Assembly (NCBI GenBank): GCA_947442255.1
Contig: CANEVO010000001.1
Location: 1-64,000 of the forward strand
DNA: 64,000 bases
Origin: Opitutia bacterium
GTDB lineage: Bacteria; Verrucomicrobiota; Verrucomicrobiae; Opitutales; Opitutaceae
Direction: 5' to 3'
Shown: positions 35,116 through 42,868 of the stretch, in pieces
Layout: every line of letters begins with the position of its first letter
Position numbering within the stretch: position 1 is the stretch's first letter
Translations under genes and position numbers: made by a program
The notes under the pieces: generated by a model
What the model saw: only the letters and a program-made list of their open reading frames with translations
Databases searched by the model: none
Told to the model about the DNA's origin: nothing

Positions 35116-36159
35116 ATGCCAAATAAACCCTATCGCGCTGCAATCATTGGCCTCGGCATGATCGGCGGAGCCGACCAAGTCTCGGGCGATGCGCTGGGCC
35201 AGCGGGTGGAGAACCTGGATGGCACCCACGCCGACGCCTATCGGGGTCACCCGCGCATTCAGCTGATCGCCGGGGCGAGCCGGGACGCCGGGCGCCGGCA
35301 GCGTTTCGCCGCGCGGACGGGAGCGCGGACGTATCCCAACTGGCGTGACATGATCGAGGGTGAGGCCCTCGATATCGTCAGCGTTGCCACCTACTCGCCC
35401 CAGCATGCCGAAATCACGATCGCGTGTGCCGGGCGCGGCGTTCCGGTGGTCTTTTGCGAAAAGCCCGTCGCCACCGGCCTGACCGACGCCGCGCGCATGT
35501 TGGAGGTTTGTCAGCAAAACAAGGTGCTCCTGGTCATTAACCACCAGCGCCGTTTCAATCTGAATCATCGCCGTTTGCAGCTGGCCATTGTGGCCGGCGA
35601 GCTGGGCGAACTCGTTTCGGCCCATCTCCAGTGGCCCACCGGACGGCTGGGCAATGTGGGCACCCACGCGCTCGATGCTTTGTTGATGCTGACCCGGCGC
35701 CGGTTCAAGGCGGTTTCCGCGACCCTCGACTTGGCGGGGAAACCGGATTGCCGCGGAGGTGATTTCCACGATCCCGGCGGGTGGGGCACCTTCCGTTTGG
35801 AGGGTGGAATGATGGCCACCGTCCATGCACCCGACTACGGCAGGATGCCGTTTCAAATCGAAATCAACGGTGCCGCGGGTCGGGCTCTCGTGCAGGGCCA
35901 GAAGGTGACGATCGAATATGGTGACGGGCATATCGATCATTGGCCCGCGCCGACGGATGGAATTTCAGGAATGGATCGCGCCGTGGCCGAAATTGTCGAT
36001 TACCTCGATCGGCAGACCCCTTTCCCGTATGCCGCCGAGGAAGCGGTACACACGCTTGAGGCGATTTTGGGATTTCATGCGTCTCATTCGCGAAAGGCCG
36101 CCTGGACCGAACTGCCGCTGTCGGGCAACGACCGTAAAATTGACGTCGCGAGTGGATGA
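35116..36159 (+). CDS. Gfo/Idh/MocA-family NAD(P)-dependent oxidoreductase
   Basis: A 347-residue cytoplasmic dehydrogenase. The N-terminal Rossmann fold is 'AAIIGLGMIGGAD', with the family motif 'FCEKPVATGLTDA' (the EKP Lys is catalytic) at about 114-126. The C-terminal alpha/beta domain has 'GRLGNVGTHALDALL', the usual GGxxxDxGxH region, here as NVGTHALD. Such enzymes oxidise or epimerise sugars and inositols; the substrate is unknown. The esterase gene follows 92 bp downstream. Confidence 0.87.
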   Translation: MPNKPYRAAIIGLGMIGGADQVSGDALGQRVENLDGTHADAYRGHPRIQLIAGASRDAGRRQRFAARTGARTYPNWRDMIEGEALDIVSVATYSPQHAEITIACAGRGVPVVFCEKPVATGLTDAARMLEVCQQNKVLLVINHQRRFNLNHRRLQLAIVAGELGELVSAHLQWPTGRLGNVGTHALDALLMLTRRRFKAVSATLDLAGKPDCRGGDFHDPGGWGTFRLEGGMMATVHAPDYGRMPFQIEINGAAGRALVQGQKVTIEYGDGHIDHWPAPTDGISGMDRAVAEIVDYLDRQTPFPYAAEEAVHTLEAILGFHASHSRKAAWTELPLSGNDRKIDVASG

Positions 36160-36251
36160 TGACGGCGGCTGCCCGGCCACTTTTGGTTTCGATTTTTCCA
36201 TCTCGGTTTTTGCCGTCTTCACTTTGCCGCAGGTTCTTGAAACCCTGCCGC

Positions 36252-37430
36252 ATGAAAAAGCCGCCGTCGTTCGCCGTTATTTTGATCGTCGCCGGCGCGA
36301 CCGCCATCGCCGTTTCGATTCACGCCTTCGGCGCCGGCACGCCACCTCCGGTATCCCCGCAGCCGCCGACCCGTCTGCCGACAGCCCCCGGCACGCCACC
36401 GCTGACCGCGGTCGGCGCGAAACCCGGCGAAGGGCGCGCCGCGCTGGGCATGAATCCTCCCGCCAATGCCGATGGGGATTTTCTGATCGGCCCCGACTAC
36501 GTGTCGGCGCCCGAGCTGAACGTAATTGCCGGCGTTCCACAGGGGCAGGTGCGGCAGTTCCTCATGGATTCGAAGGGCGGTAAATTCTACAGCCCGGGCA
36601 TAGCCCGCCACATCTTCGGCACGGTCGATCCCAATAATCCGAAGACGCTGATCGTCGAAACTCACTCCATCGATTACCAGCGTGCGGTGACGGTTTACAT
36701 CCCGAGCCAGTACGTGCCGGGCACCGCGGCGCCGTTCCTCATCATGCACGACGGTCCGCCGATGGGGCGTCCGGACCTGACCCTGCCGCACATCCTCGAC
36801 AACCTGATCGCGCAGCGGCGGGTGCCGGCGATGATTGCGATTATGCTGGCGCACGGCGGGGGCGACGCTCAGGGCAGCGAGCGCGGTCGCGAATACGACA
36901 CGATGTCCGGCCGCTATGCGGAATTTATCGAAGCCGAGGTGCTGCCCCTCGTGGAGAAAAACTACCGGGTGACGCTGACCCGGGACCCCGAGGGACGCGC
37001 GACCATGGGCAGCAGCTCCGGCGGCTCGGCCGCCCTCAGCATGGCGTGGTATCACCCGGAGTGGTATCACCGCGTCATCACTTACTCGGGCACCTTTGTG
37101 AACCAGCAGTGGCCTTTTAATCCCGAGACGCCCGGTGGGGCGTGGGATTTTCACGCGAACCTGATTCCTCAAGCCGCCCGCAAACCCATCCGCCTCTGGC
37201 TGGAGGTCGGCGATCGCGATCTGCTCAATCCCAATGTCATGCGGGACGACATGCACGATTGGGTCGAGGCCAACAATCGCATGGCCACCGTGCTCAAGGC
37301 GAAGGGCTACCGCTACCAGTACGTCTTTGCCCTCAATTCGGGCCACGGCGATCGCAACGTGAGAAACCAAACGCTGCCGCACGCGTTGGAGTGGGTGTGG
37401 CAGGATTATCCCATTCCACCGTCGCCGTAA
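36252..37430 (+). CDS. Exported esterase, enterochelin esterase/feruloyl esterase D-like
   Basis: A 392-residue alpha/beta hydrolase with a signal peptide (about 1-27) and a Pro-rich linker. The nucleophile is in 'TMGSSSGGSAALSMAW', the acid in 'WLEVGDRDLLN' and the His in 'LNSGHGDRN'. The N-terminal domain 'YQRAVTVYIPSQYVPG' and 'FLIMHDGP' are typical of the Fes/YieL-type esterases. It may release acyl groups from plant polysaccharide or siderophores (inference). It converges with the next gene. Confidence 0.85.
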   Translation: MKKPPSFAVILIVAGATAIAVSIHAFGAGTPPPVSPQPPTRLPTAPGTPPLTAVGAKPGEGRAALGMNPPANADGDFLIGPDYVSAPELNVIAGVPQGQVRQFLMDSKGGKFYSPGIARHIFGTVDPNNPKTLIVETHSIDYQRAVTVYIPSQYVPGTAAPFLIMHDGPPMGRPDLTLPHILDNLIAQRRVPAMIAIMLAHGGGDAQGSERGREYDTMSGRYAEFIEAEVLPLVEKNYRVTLTRDPEGRATMGSSSGGSAALSMAWYHPEWYHRVITYSGTFVNQQWPFNPETPGGAWDFHANLIPQAARKPIRLWLEVGDRDLLNPNVMRDDMHDWVEANNRMATVLKAKGYRYQYVFALNSGHGDRNVRNQTLPHALEWVWQDYPIPPSP

Positions 37431-37481
37431 CTTCGTGGGCGCGCGCCGTGGCTTCGCTTCCTCCGCCGGGTCCGGCTGGGC

Positions 37482-38339
37482 TCAGGGATTGAATTTGCGC
37501 CAGGCGGCCATGCTCCGCGTCAGGACGTCCAGCGGTTCCGCTTTGATATTGTAGCCCTGGAAGCCCACGGGGCCGGTGTAGCCGGTGGCTTGTACCTGGC
37601 GAATGAACCGGCCGAGGTCGTAGCTGCCGGAGTCGAGCGGTTGAATGAGCCGGTCCCAGCTCATCGTGCGGGTGTCGCCGGTGTCGGCGCCGCTGATGGT
37701 GACAAACATCAGGCGCGGGAGCGCGGCGCGGAGCACCGGCACGGGATCGCGTTCCGCGCCCTCGACCTTGAGCCAGTGGCAGAGGTTAAACGTCACGCCG
37801 ACGTCCGGGCGGTTGAGCCGGTCCGCGATGCGCATCGTGTCCTCCACGCGCGCGAGCCAGAAGCCGGCGTGCGGATAGAGTGCGACGCGAACGCCGTGGC
37901 TGGCGGCGACGTCCGCAATGGCGCGGATCTGGGCGGCGACAAAGCCGTCGGCCTCGGGTGCGGAAATCCCGTGCGCGGAGCCGTCGGGTCGCTTCACCTC
38001 CCGGATGGCAACCCAGAGTGCGGTGTCCTTGCCACGTATGATCTCGAGCCAGTGTTGCAATTTCCCGTCCGGCGCCGGGTGGGCGGGATCGAGGGAGAGC
38101 ACGATGTAGCCGTTGAAAAACTTGAGGCCGCGGGCGGCGATCGCGGGCGGCATGATTTCGTCGAGCGCGCGGCCGCCGAAGCCGTCGTAACCGAGGGCAC
38201 GCAGCATGGCCGGCGCGACGTCCGGCCCGCCGCGTGCGATGTTGTCCATCGCGAAGAAGGGATTGGCGGCCTGTGCTGCGGTGGCGGTCAGCCAGGCGAG
38301 CGTGGCGATGCAGCAGAGCTGGGACGTGGAGCGGCGCAT
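37482..38339 (-). CDS. Exported xylose-isomerase-like TIM-barrel protein
   Basis: A 285-residue protein with a signal peptide (about 1-24, 'TATAAQA') and an AP-endonuclease-2/xylose-isomerase-like barrel. Visible: 'VRVALYPHAGFWLARVEDT', 'VGVTFNLCHWLKVEG' and 'GYTGPVGFQGYNI', which hold the usual metal-binding Glu/His positions. Such exported sugar epimerase-like proteins are common in Verrucomicrobiota and Planctomycetota; the substrate is unknown. Confidence 0.8.
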   Translation of the reverse strand: MRRSTSQLCCIATLAWLTATAAQAANPFFAMDNIARGGPDVAPAMLRALGYDGFGGRALDEIMPPAIAARGLKFFNGYIVLSLDPAHPAPDGKLQHWLEIIRGKDTALWVAIREVKRPDGSAHGISAPEADGFVAAQIRAIADVAASHGVRVALYPHAGFWLARVEDTMRIADRLNRPDVGVTFNLCHWLKVEGAERDPVPVLRAALPRLMFVTISGADTGDTRTMSWDRLIQPLDSGSYDLGRFIRQVQATGYTGPVGFQGYNIKAEPLDVLTRSMAAWRKFNP

Positions 38340-38531
38340 GATTTTGGGGCGGCGAAAAGGGGCGGGGGGAAGCCCTTTGTGGGGTTCCAGCCAACTCGAG
38401 TAAAGCGCCGTCGTGGTCTTGAGCAGGTCTCGGGCGCGGTGCGGACCTGCCGCCGCGCGCTGGAATCGAAGTGAAACGAGGGGCCCGCAACGGGCGCCCG
38501 ATTTTCGTTCCAGATATGGGTACAGACCCGG

Positions 38532-38723
38532 CTACAGCAGCGCCAGGACTTTCGTCACGCGTTCGAGGGCTTGCTGGAGCAGATCCTTTTTTTCGGTGCG
38601 CCGGATGCCGACTGGCTCGGTCTCCATCCGGCTCATCCGGTTCGAGAGAATCTCGTAATTGTAGGCCTCGGTGACGGGTCGAACGGGCTCGGTCGGGCCG
38701 ACGGCTCCCATAATTTGTTTCAT
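38532..38723 (-). CDS. Possible small protein, 63 residues
   Basis: A short frame starting at an ATG preceded by the purine-rich AAAAAGAA. It encodes a mixed, charged protein with a C-terminal amphipathic helix ('EKKDLLQQALERVTKVLALL'). No motif was recognised. A GC-rich imperfect hairpin lies downstream at about 38472-38495. Could be a real small gene or chance. Confidence 0.4.
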   Translation of the reverse strand: MKQIMGAVGPTEPVRPVTEAYNYEILSNRMSRMETEPVGIRRTEKKDLLQQALERVTKVLALL

Positions 38724-38891
38724 CAATTCTTTTTGGTCATGGCTGAATTCGTTCGGGCCAGTCCGCGCTAAAAGTCGCCCTTGGTCGGAGTGGCAAGACA
38801 GGTGCGCATCGTCTTCCTTCCGTCCGGCAATGCGGGAATTCGAACGGGCCGGCGGCAGGTGGGTGCAACGGCGGGGGCTCAACCGGCCTGC

Positions 38892-39377
38892 TTACGGCGG
38901 ACGGGCGGGGTGCCGGGTTGGCGCTTCGGGTTCGACGGTGTAGGCGATGCTGACGATTTTTCAGCCATCGGTCAGCTTCATCAGGGTAAAGACGTCGGTG
39001 CCGTTGTGGGTGAATTTCCCATTGCGATGGAAATCGTAGGGTGTCCAGACGACCGCGACTCGGCCTTCGATGAGGACCGTCGGATTCCACATCCGTTCGA
39101 GGAGCTGATTTTTATTGGCCTTCAGGGAATCGATATCCGCTTCGATCATCCGGCGGCGGACGGGAGTGTCAGTTCCCGGGCGAGGGGCGACTGTGATCTG
39201 GCTGCCGGGAACAGCCAAGATCCGGAGTGCCTCACCCTCGCTCTTCGCCATCGCGTCGAAGAACCCCTGCACAATTTTCAGCACCTGATCGCGGTCAGGT
39301 GCCGGCTGGCCGGAGGGAACCGGGCCGGCGGCGTGGCAGGAGACGATCGCAAGCAGGAGGAGCCTCAGGGTCCCCAT
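38892..39377 (-). pseudogene. Exported SnoaL/NTF2-like protein with an in-frame TGA
   Basis: Read from the ATG at 39377: signal peptide (about 1-17), then an NTF2-like cone domain ('ILKIV'-type helix 'DQVLKIVQGFFDAMAKSEG', 'AVVWTPYDFHRNGKF', 'GTDVFTLMKLTDG'). A TGA at 38961-38963 interrupts, and the frame continues 'KIVSIAYTVEPEAP' to a TAA at 38892. A paralogous fragment at 41772-41951 has Trp at the position of the TGA ('AEGWKIVDLAYRVEPEPP'), so the codon was very probably TGG. The loss removes only the last strand, so a partly folded product is possible. Confidence 0.8.
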
Positions 39378-39439
39378 GATTGGGGAATGGTTCGGAGAAA
39401 GGCGGCGATGGTGATGACTCCCCTCATTTCTATCCGCGA

Positions 39440-40735
39440 TCAGGCGACCAGATTTTGCTCCACGACACACCCCGGAGCGCGGATAGCCAACGCTTCACCC
39501 TTGGCACTGACCACCCGGTTGGCGGTGACAATGTGCCGGCCGCCTCCGGGACCGGCGCTGATCCCCGGGCCGGGATCGATCCCGTCGAGCAGGTTGTTGG
39601 AAACGATGCAGTCGCTGGCGTCGCCCAGCGAAATCCCACCCTGCGCCAGCGGCACGTTTGGCATTGGGAAATACGCGCCGCCATAGACGCTTTTGCGGAT
39701 GATGTTGGCGGTGATGGCGTGTTTGCCGGCGCCGGCGGCCTGCTCGATGAGCACGGCGCCGCCGGGCGTGTTGATGAACGTATTGCCTGTGATGGCAAAG
39801 CCGCGGCACGTGCCCGTCAGGTGGACGCCGATGTCGGCCAGTATGTAATTCGACGTGATGGCGATGTCGCGGCAGTGGTCGCGCGGTTTCTTGTCGGACA
39901 CGCCACGCGCTTCGATGGCGACCTTGAAGCCTTCGATGGTGTTGTTGGCAATGACATGCTGGGCGGTGCCATCGAGGACAATTGCGGTGCCGTCGCCGTA
40001 GGCGAAGTGGTTGTTGACGATGCGGATCTCGCGGCAGCTCCAATCCAGATACACGTGTTCCTCCTGTTTCTGACCCTGGTTGAGCCGGCGGGTCTGGTTG
40101 CCGTGGAGCGTCAGGTGATGGATCGCCTCGGCGCGCACCCCGCGTTTACAGTCGCGCATCCAGCAGTCGCGGATGGTCACGTTGGTACCTTGCGGTCCCA
40201 GCCGGATCGCCTGGCCGCCGTGGTGAATGAAAAAGCAACTGTCGACCGACAGATCGTTCGGGAACAAGACCACGAGTGCATCGCCGCTCTTGTGATTACC
40301 TTCGAAGGTGATGTCCCGGATGGTCATCTTCAGATCGGGCCACCACGAGCCGACGACACCGGTGATGTGCAACATCGGCTCGCCGCTCGTGTTGGGGTTA
40401 ACCAGCACGCTGGCGCGCCCCTCGCCGACAATAAACAAGTGCTGGCCTTCCAGCAGTTGCTTCGTCACCGGCCGGTCGATCCGGTGTTTGCCGGCGGGAA
40501 TGAAAATCGTGCCGCCATGTTTCGGCAGGGCATCGAGCGCAGCCTGCAGTCCGCCGGCGTCAATCATGTTGATGGCGCCGTCGATCCGACCTGGCCGCGA
40601 GGTGGGACTCTGGCCTTGGGCGGGAGCAGCGAACAGGTTGGTGGCAGCCACGACGGCGGCGGCGTGGGTCGCCTGCCGGAAAAACGTTCGCCGGGGTGAG
40701 TCCGGGGTGCTGGTGGGATCGGAATTATCGTTCAT
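39440..40735 (-). CDS. Exported right-handed beta-helix protein, pectate-lyase-like
   Basis: A 431-residue protein with a twin-arginine signal ('PRRTFFRQATHAAAVVAA', about 14-31). The parallel beta-helix begins 'GGLQAALDALPKHGGTIFIPAG', the pectate-lyase superfamily entry. Repeated coils follow, such as 'MTIRDITFEGN', 'VTIRDCWMRDC', 'IRIVNNHFAYGDGTAIVL', 'IAITSNYI' and 'FAITGNTF'. It probably binds or cleaves a polysaccharide; the catalytic residues cannot be assigned. The ATG at 40735 sets the Tat signal. An isochorismatase-like gene lies upstream on the same strand. Confidence 0.85.
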   Translation of the reverse strand: MNDNSDPTSTPDSPRRTFFRQATHAAAVVAATNLFAAPAQGQSPTSRPGRIDGAINMIDAGGLQAALDALPKHGGTIFIPAGKHRIDRPVTKQLLEGQHLFIVGEGRASVLVNPNTSGEPMLHITGVVGSWWPDLKMTIRDITFEGNHKSGDALVVLFPNDLSVDSCFFIHHGGQAIRLGPQGTNVTIRDCWMRDCKRGVRAEAIHHLTLHGNQTRRLNQGQKQEEHVYLDWSCREIRIVNNHFAYGDGTAIVLDGTAQHVIANNTIEGFKVAIEARGVSDKKPRDHCRDIAITSNYILADIGVHLTGTCRGFAITGNTFINTPGGAVLIEQAAGAGKHAITANIIRKSVYGGAYFPMPNVPLAQGGISLGDASDCIVSNNLLDGIDPGPGISAGPGGGRHIVTANRVVSAKGEALAIRAPGCVVEQNLVA

Positions 40736-40850
40736 AGAGGAGGGAGTGTTTTCAAATCGGAGGGAAGGGTCTGACAGATGAATTGGGCGGGAATCATGTC
40801 GTCGACTCCCGCGCCGCGGCCTGGCCGTTATCAACGAGGCCGGGGTTGAT

Positions 40851-41735
40851 TCAACGGCTCGCCGGCCGCGTGCCGTCGTCGTCATTGAAACGAGCCGGCT
40901 TGCCGCCGAGGATCGAGGCGCTGGTCACACTGGGGCACCAGTATTTTTCGATGTGTTCGGTCATGAGGTCGGTACCCGCGAAATGGTTTACAAACGGCCG
41001 GCTGCGCGAATCGTACATCGTGTCGGTCAGGTCGCGCATCAGGACGACGTCGAGCTTTTGTTTGACCAGCTGGCGGATCGCGAAGGGCCGGCCCAGCACG
41101 CACATGTTGAGATGCACGCCCATGAGCATGACGTGCTCGATGCCGCGCTGGCGCATCAGATAATAGGCCTCTGCCGAATCGGTGATCGCGTCGCCGTCCT
41201 TGATATCGAGCGTGGCGATCTGGTGCCGGTCCATGACCTGTTTCACGACCGCTGCGTCCTGCGAGCAAACGGGCGTGCAGTTGCAGCCGCCATTGGCGTC
41301 GTCGATGGGCAGCGGCCCCTCGGCGCCCGGATCCAGCTTACACCAGGTTTCCAGCGGGATCTTGAGCGCGATCTTGGGCGCCGCCTGCGCAAGCCGCCGC
41401 TGAGGCGTCCCTTCGTAGAAGGCCATGCCGCCGCTCGGACAATGGATGATGAGCGCGCCCTCCGCCCGGGCTTTGTTCAACACGGCATTCATGCGTGAGG
41501 CCATTTCGGCCACGCGCTCCGTGGCGCCCCGACACCAATGCCGCTGCCACATGTCGCAGACCACGATCGCGGTTCGGCGCGGTTCCCAGCGGGCGGTCGC
41601 CTCCACGACGCGCCAGTCGACGCGGCCCGGCGCGGTGGCGACGCGGGTTCGCGTCTGGAGTACGAGATCGGCGGCGCGGGTGCTGGCGGTCGCGCCGGCA
41701 CCCGCGAGGATGAGGAAGAGGCAGAGCTTAATCAT
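40851..41735 (-). CDS. Exported isochorismatase-family cysteine hydrolase
   Basis: A 294-residue protein with a signal peptide (about 1-21). The isochorismatase/nicotinamidase fold has catalytic Asp in 'AIVVCDMWQRHWC' (about 56-68) and nucleophilic Cys in 'MGVHLNMCVLGRPF' (about 205-218). The middle has a Cys-rich insert ('GGCNCTPVC'). Exported members of this family are often found beside polysaccharide genes; the substrate is unknown. It lies 115 bp upstream of the beta-helix gene. Confidence 0.85.
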   Translation of the reverse strand: MIKLCLFLILAGAGATASTRAADLVLQTRTRVATAPGRVDWRVVEATARWEPRRTAIVVCDMWQRHWCRGATERVAEMASRMNAVLNKARAEGALIIHCPSGGMAFYEGTPQRRLAQAAPKIALKIPLETWCKLDPGAEGPLPIDDANGGCNCTPVCSQDAAVVKQVMDRHQIATLDIKDGDAITDSAEAYYLMRQRGIEHVMLMGVHLNMCVLGRPFAIRQLVKQKLDVVLMRDLTDTMYDSRSRPFVNHFAGTDLMTEHIEKYWCPSVTSASILGGKPARFNDDDGTRPASR

Positions 41736-41771
41736 GGGGTGGGCAGTCAGGCGGTGGGATCTGGTACGGGT

Positions 41772-41951
41772 TTACGGCGCACCGGCGGGCTGGCGGGAGG
41801 GTGGTTCGGGTTCGACCCTGTAGGCGAGGTCGACGATCTTCCAGCCTTCGGCCAGTTTGATCAGGGTAAATGATTTCATGACGGGGGGGTTGGCGCCGCG
41901 GTGCGCGTGCGGTGAGATTGCCGTGGGGGGGACGGTTTCAGCCAGCGGCAT
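41772..41951 (-). pseudogene. C-terminal fragment of a SnoaL/NTF2-like gene
   Basis: A 59-residue open frame whose last 38 residues, 'MKSFTLIKLAEGWKIVDLA' and onward, align with the C-terminus of the gene at 38892-39377. The N-terminal half, including signal peptide and first helices, is absent upstream. It is therefore a truncated paralog. The two copies bracket the beta-helix and isochorismatase genes. Confidence 0.65.
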
Positions 41952-42101
41952 TTTCCCGCGGGTCGCAAGCGTGGCTGTGTGGTCGCGATCGGCGGACGCT
42001 ACCGCCCTTCCGCGAATACGTCTGGCGGATGGAGTGACGAAGCAACCTGCGTTGATCGTTCAGCGCCGGACGCTTCACCCGCCGCCGTCCGGTCCGCCGA
42101 C

Positions 42102-42617
42102 CTAATGGCCCTTCCGCTTCTGGAGGTACTGCAGGTTCGACTGGGCGATGGGATCACCAGGTTCGACGCGGAGGATGGCGGTGAAGTCCGCGATGGCGTC
42201 GTCGTATTTGCCCACGTCCGTTCGGAGATTGCCCCGAGCGAAATAATTTTCCGGCTGGCTGGGCGTGAGTTTGATCGCCTCGCTGGCTTTGGCGGTGGCG
42301 CGGTCGTTGGCGCGGCGGAAAGACCCCCCAACCACTGCATAGTGAAGAAAGACCAAAATGAGAAGGTGCAGCGCCCACGCGCCGAACGGCAGCAGGTGGT
42401 AAAGCCTCAGGAGTTTGCTCCGCTGGCGGCGTTTCGCCTCGCGGCGGCACAAAATCAACGCGACCAGCCAAACGAGGGGAATGGTCACCATCGACAGGAA
42501 GACGAAGTCCAAAACGTTGTTGCCTACTTGCGCACCGCCCAAAGCCATCGCTTCCAGCACGAGCATGAGGGGCAGCCCGGCTGCACATAGGACACCGCCG
42601 AGAATCCAAACGAGCAC
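42102..42617 (-). CDS. Membrane protein with C-terminal TPR
   Basis: A 171-residue protein with three membrane helices (about 2-20, 36-56 and 76-97) and a cytoplasmic TPR-like region (about 105-165, 'ASEAIKLTPSQPENYFARGNLRTD', 'YDDAIADFTAILRVEPGD'). It starts at GTG 42617. The TPR suggests a protein-contact role; no partner is evident from the neighbours. Confidence 0.75.
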   Translation of the reverse strand: MLVWILGGVLCAAGLPLMLVLEAMALGGAQVGNNVLDFVFLSMVTIPLVWLVALILCRREAKRRQRSKLLRLYHLLPFGAWALHLLILVFLHYAVVGGSFRRANDRATAKASEAIKLTPSQPENYFARGNLRTDVGKYDDAIADFTAILRVEPGDPIAQSNLQYLQKRKGH

Positions 42618-42677
42618 TTTCGTGCCGCCTGAGATTTGGCCACGGTCGGGCGAAAATAAAGCCCGAAGGTGCGGATA

Positions 42678-42718
42678 CCCGGCGGCAACCGGAAACCAAC
42701 TCTCCGGTTGCCGCCGGG
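42678..42718. repeat. 16-bp perfect inverted repeat, 9-nt loop
   Basis: Arms at 42678-42693 and 42703-42718 are perfect complements of 16 bp (CCCGGCGGCAACCGGA and its reverse complement). They lie between two divergently transcribed genes. A second, weaker dyad (GGCGGTCT at 42735-42742, AGACCGCC at 42762-42769) follows. There is no T-run, so it is not a standard terminator. It could be a REP-like element or an mRNA-stability hairpin. Confidence 0.6.
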
Positions 42719-42868
42719 ATGGCTACGCCGGTGGGGCGGTCTTAACTCTGCTTGTAGGCGGAGACCGCCAATCGGGCTTGTCGGCGCGGCGAATCTGGTG
42801 CTGATTCATCGGCCCCGGCATTTGGCCGCCTCGTGCCACGCGGACCACCCCGTTTTCCCCATCCCCTC

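Noticed and set aside
38961..38963. TGA as a selenocysteine codon
   Set aside because: The paralogous fragment has Trp here, and no redox motif surrounds the site.
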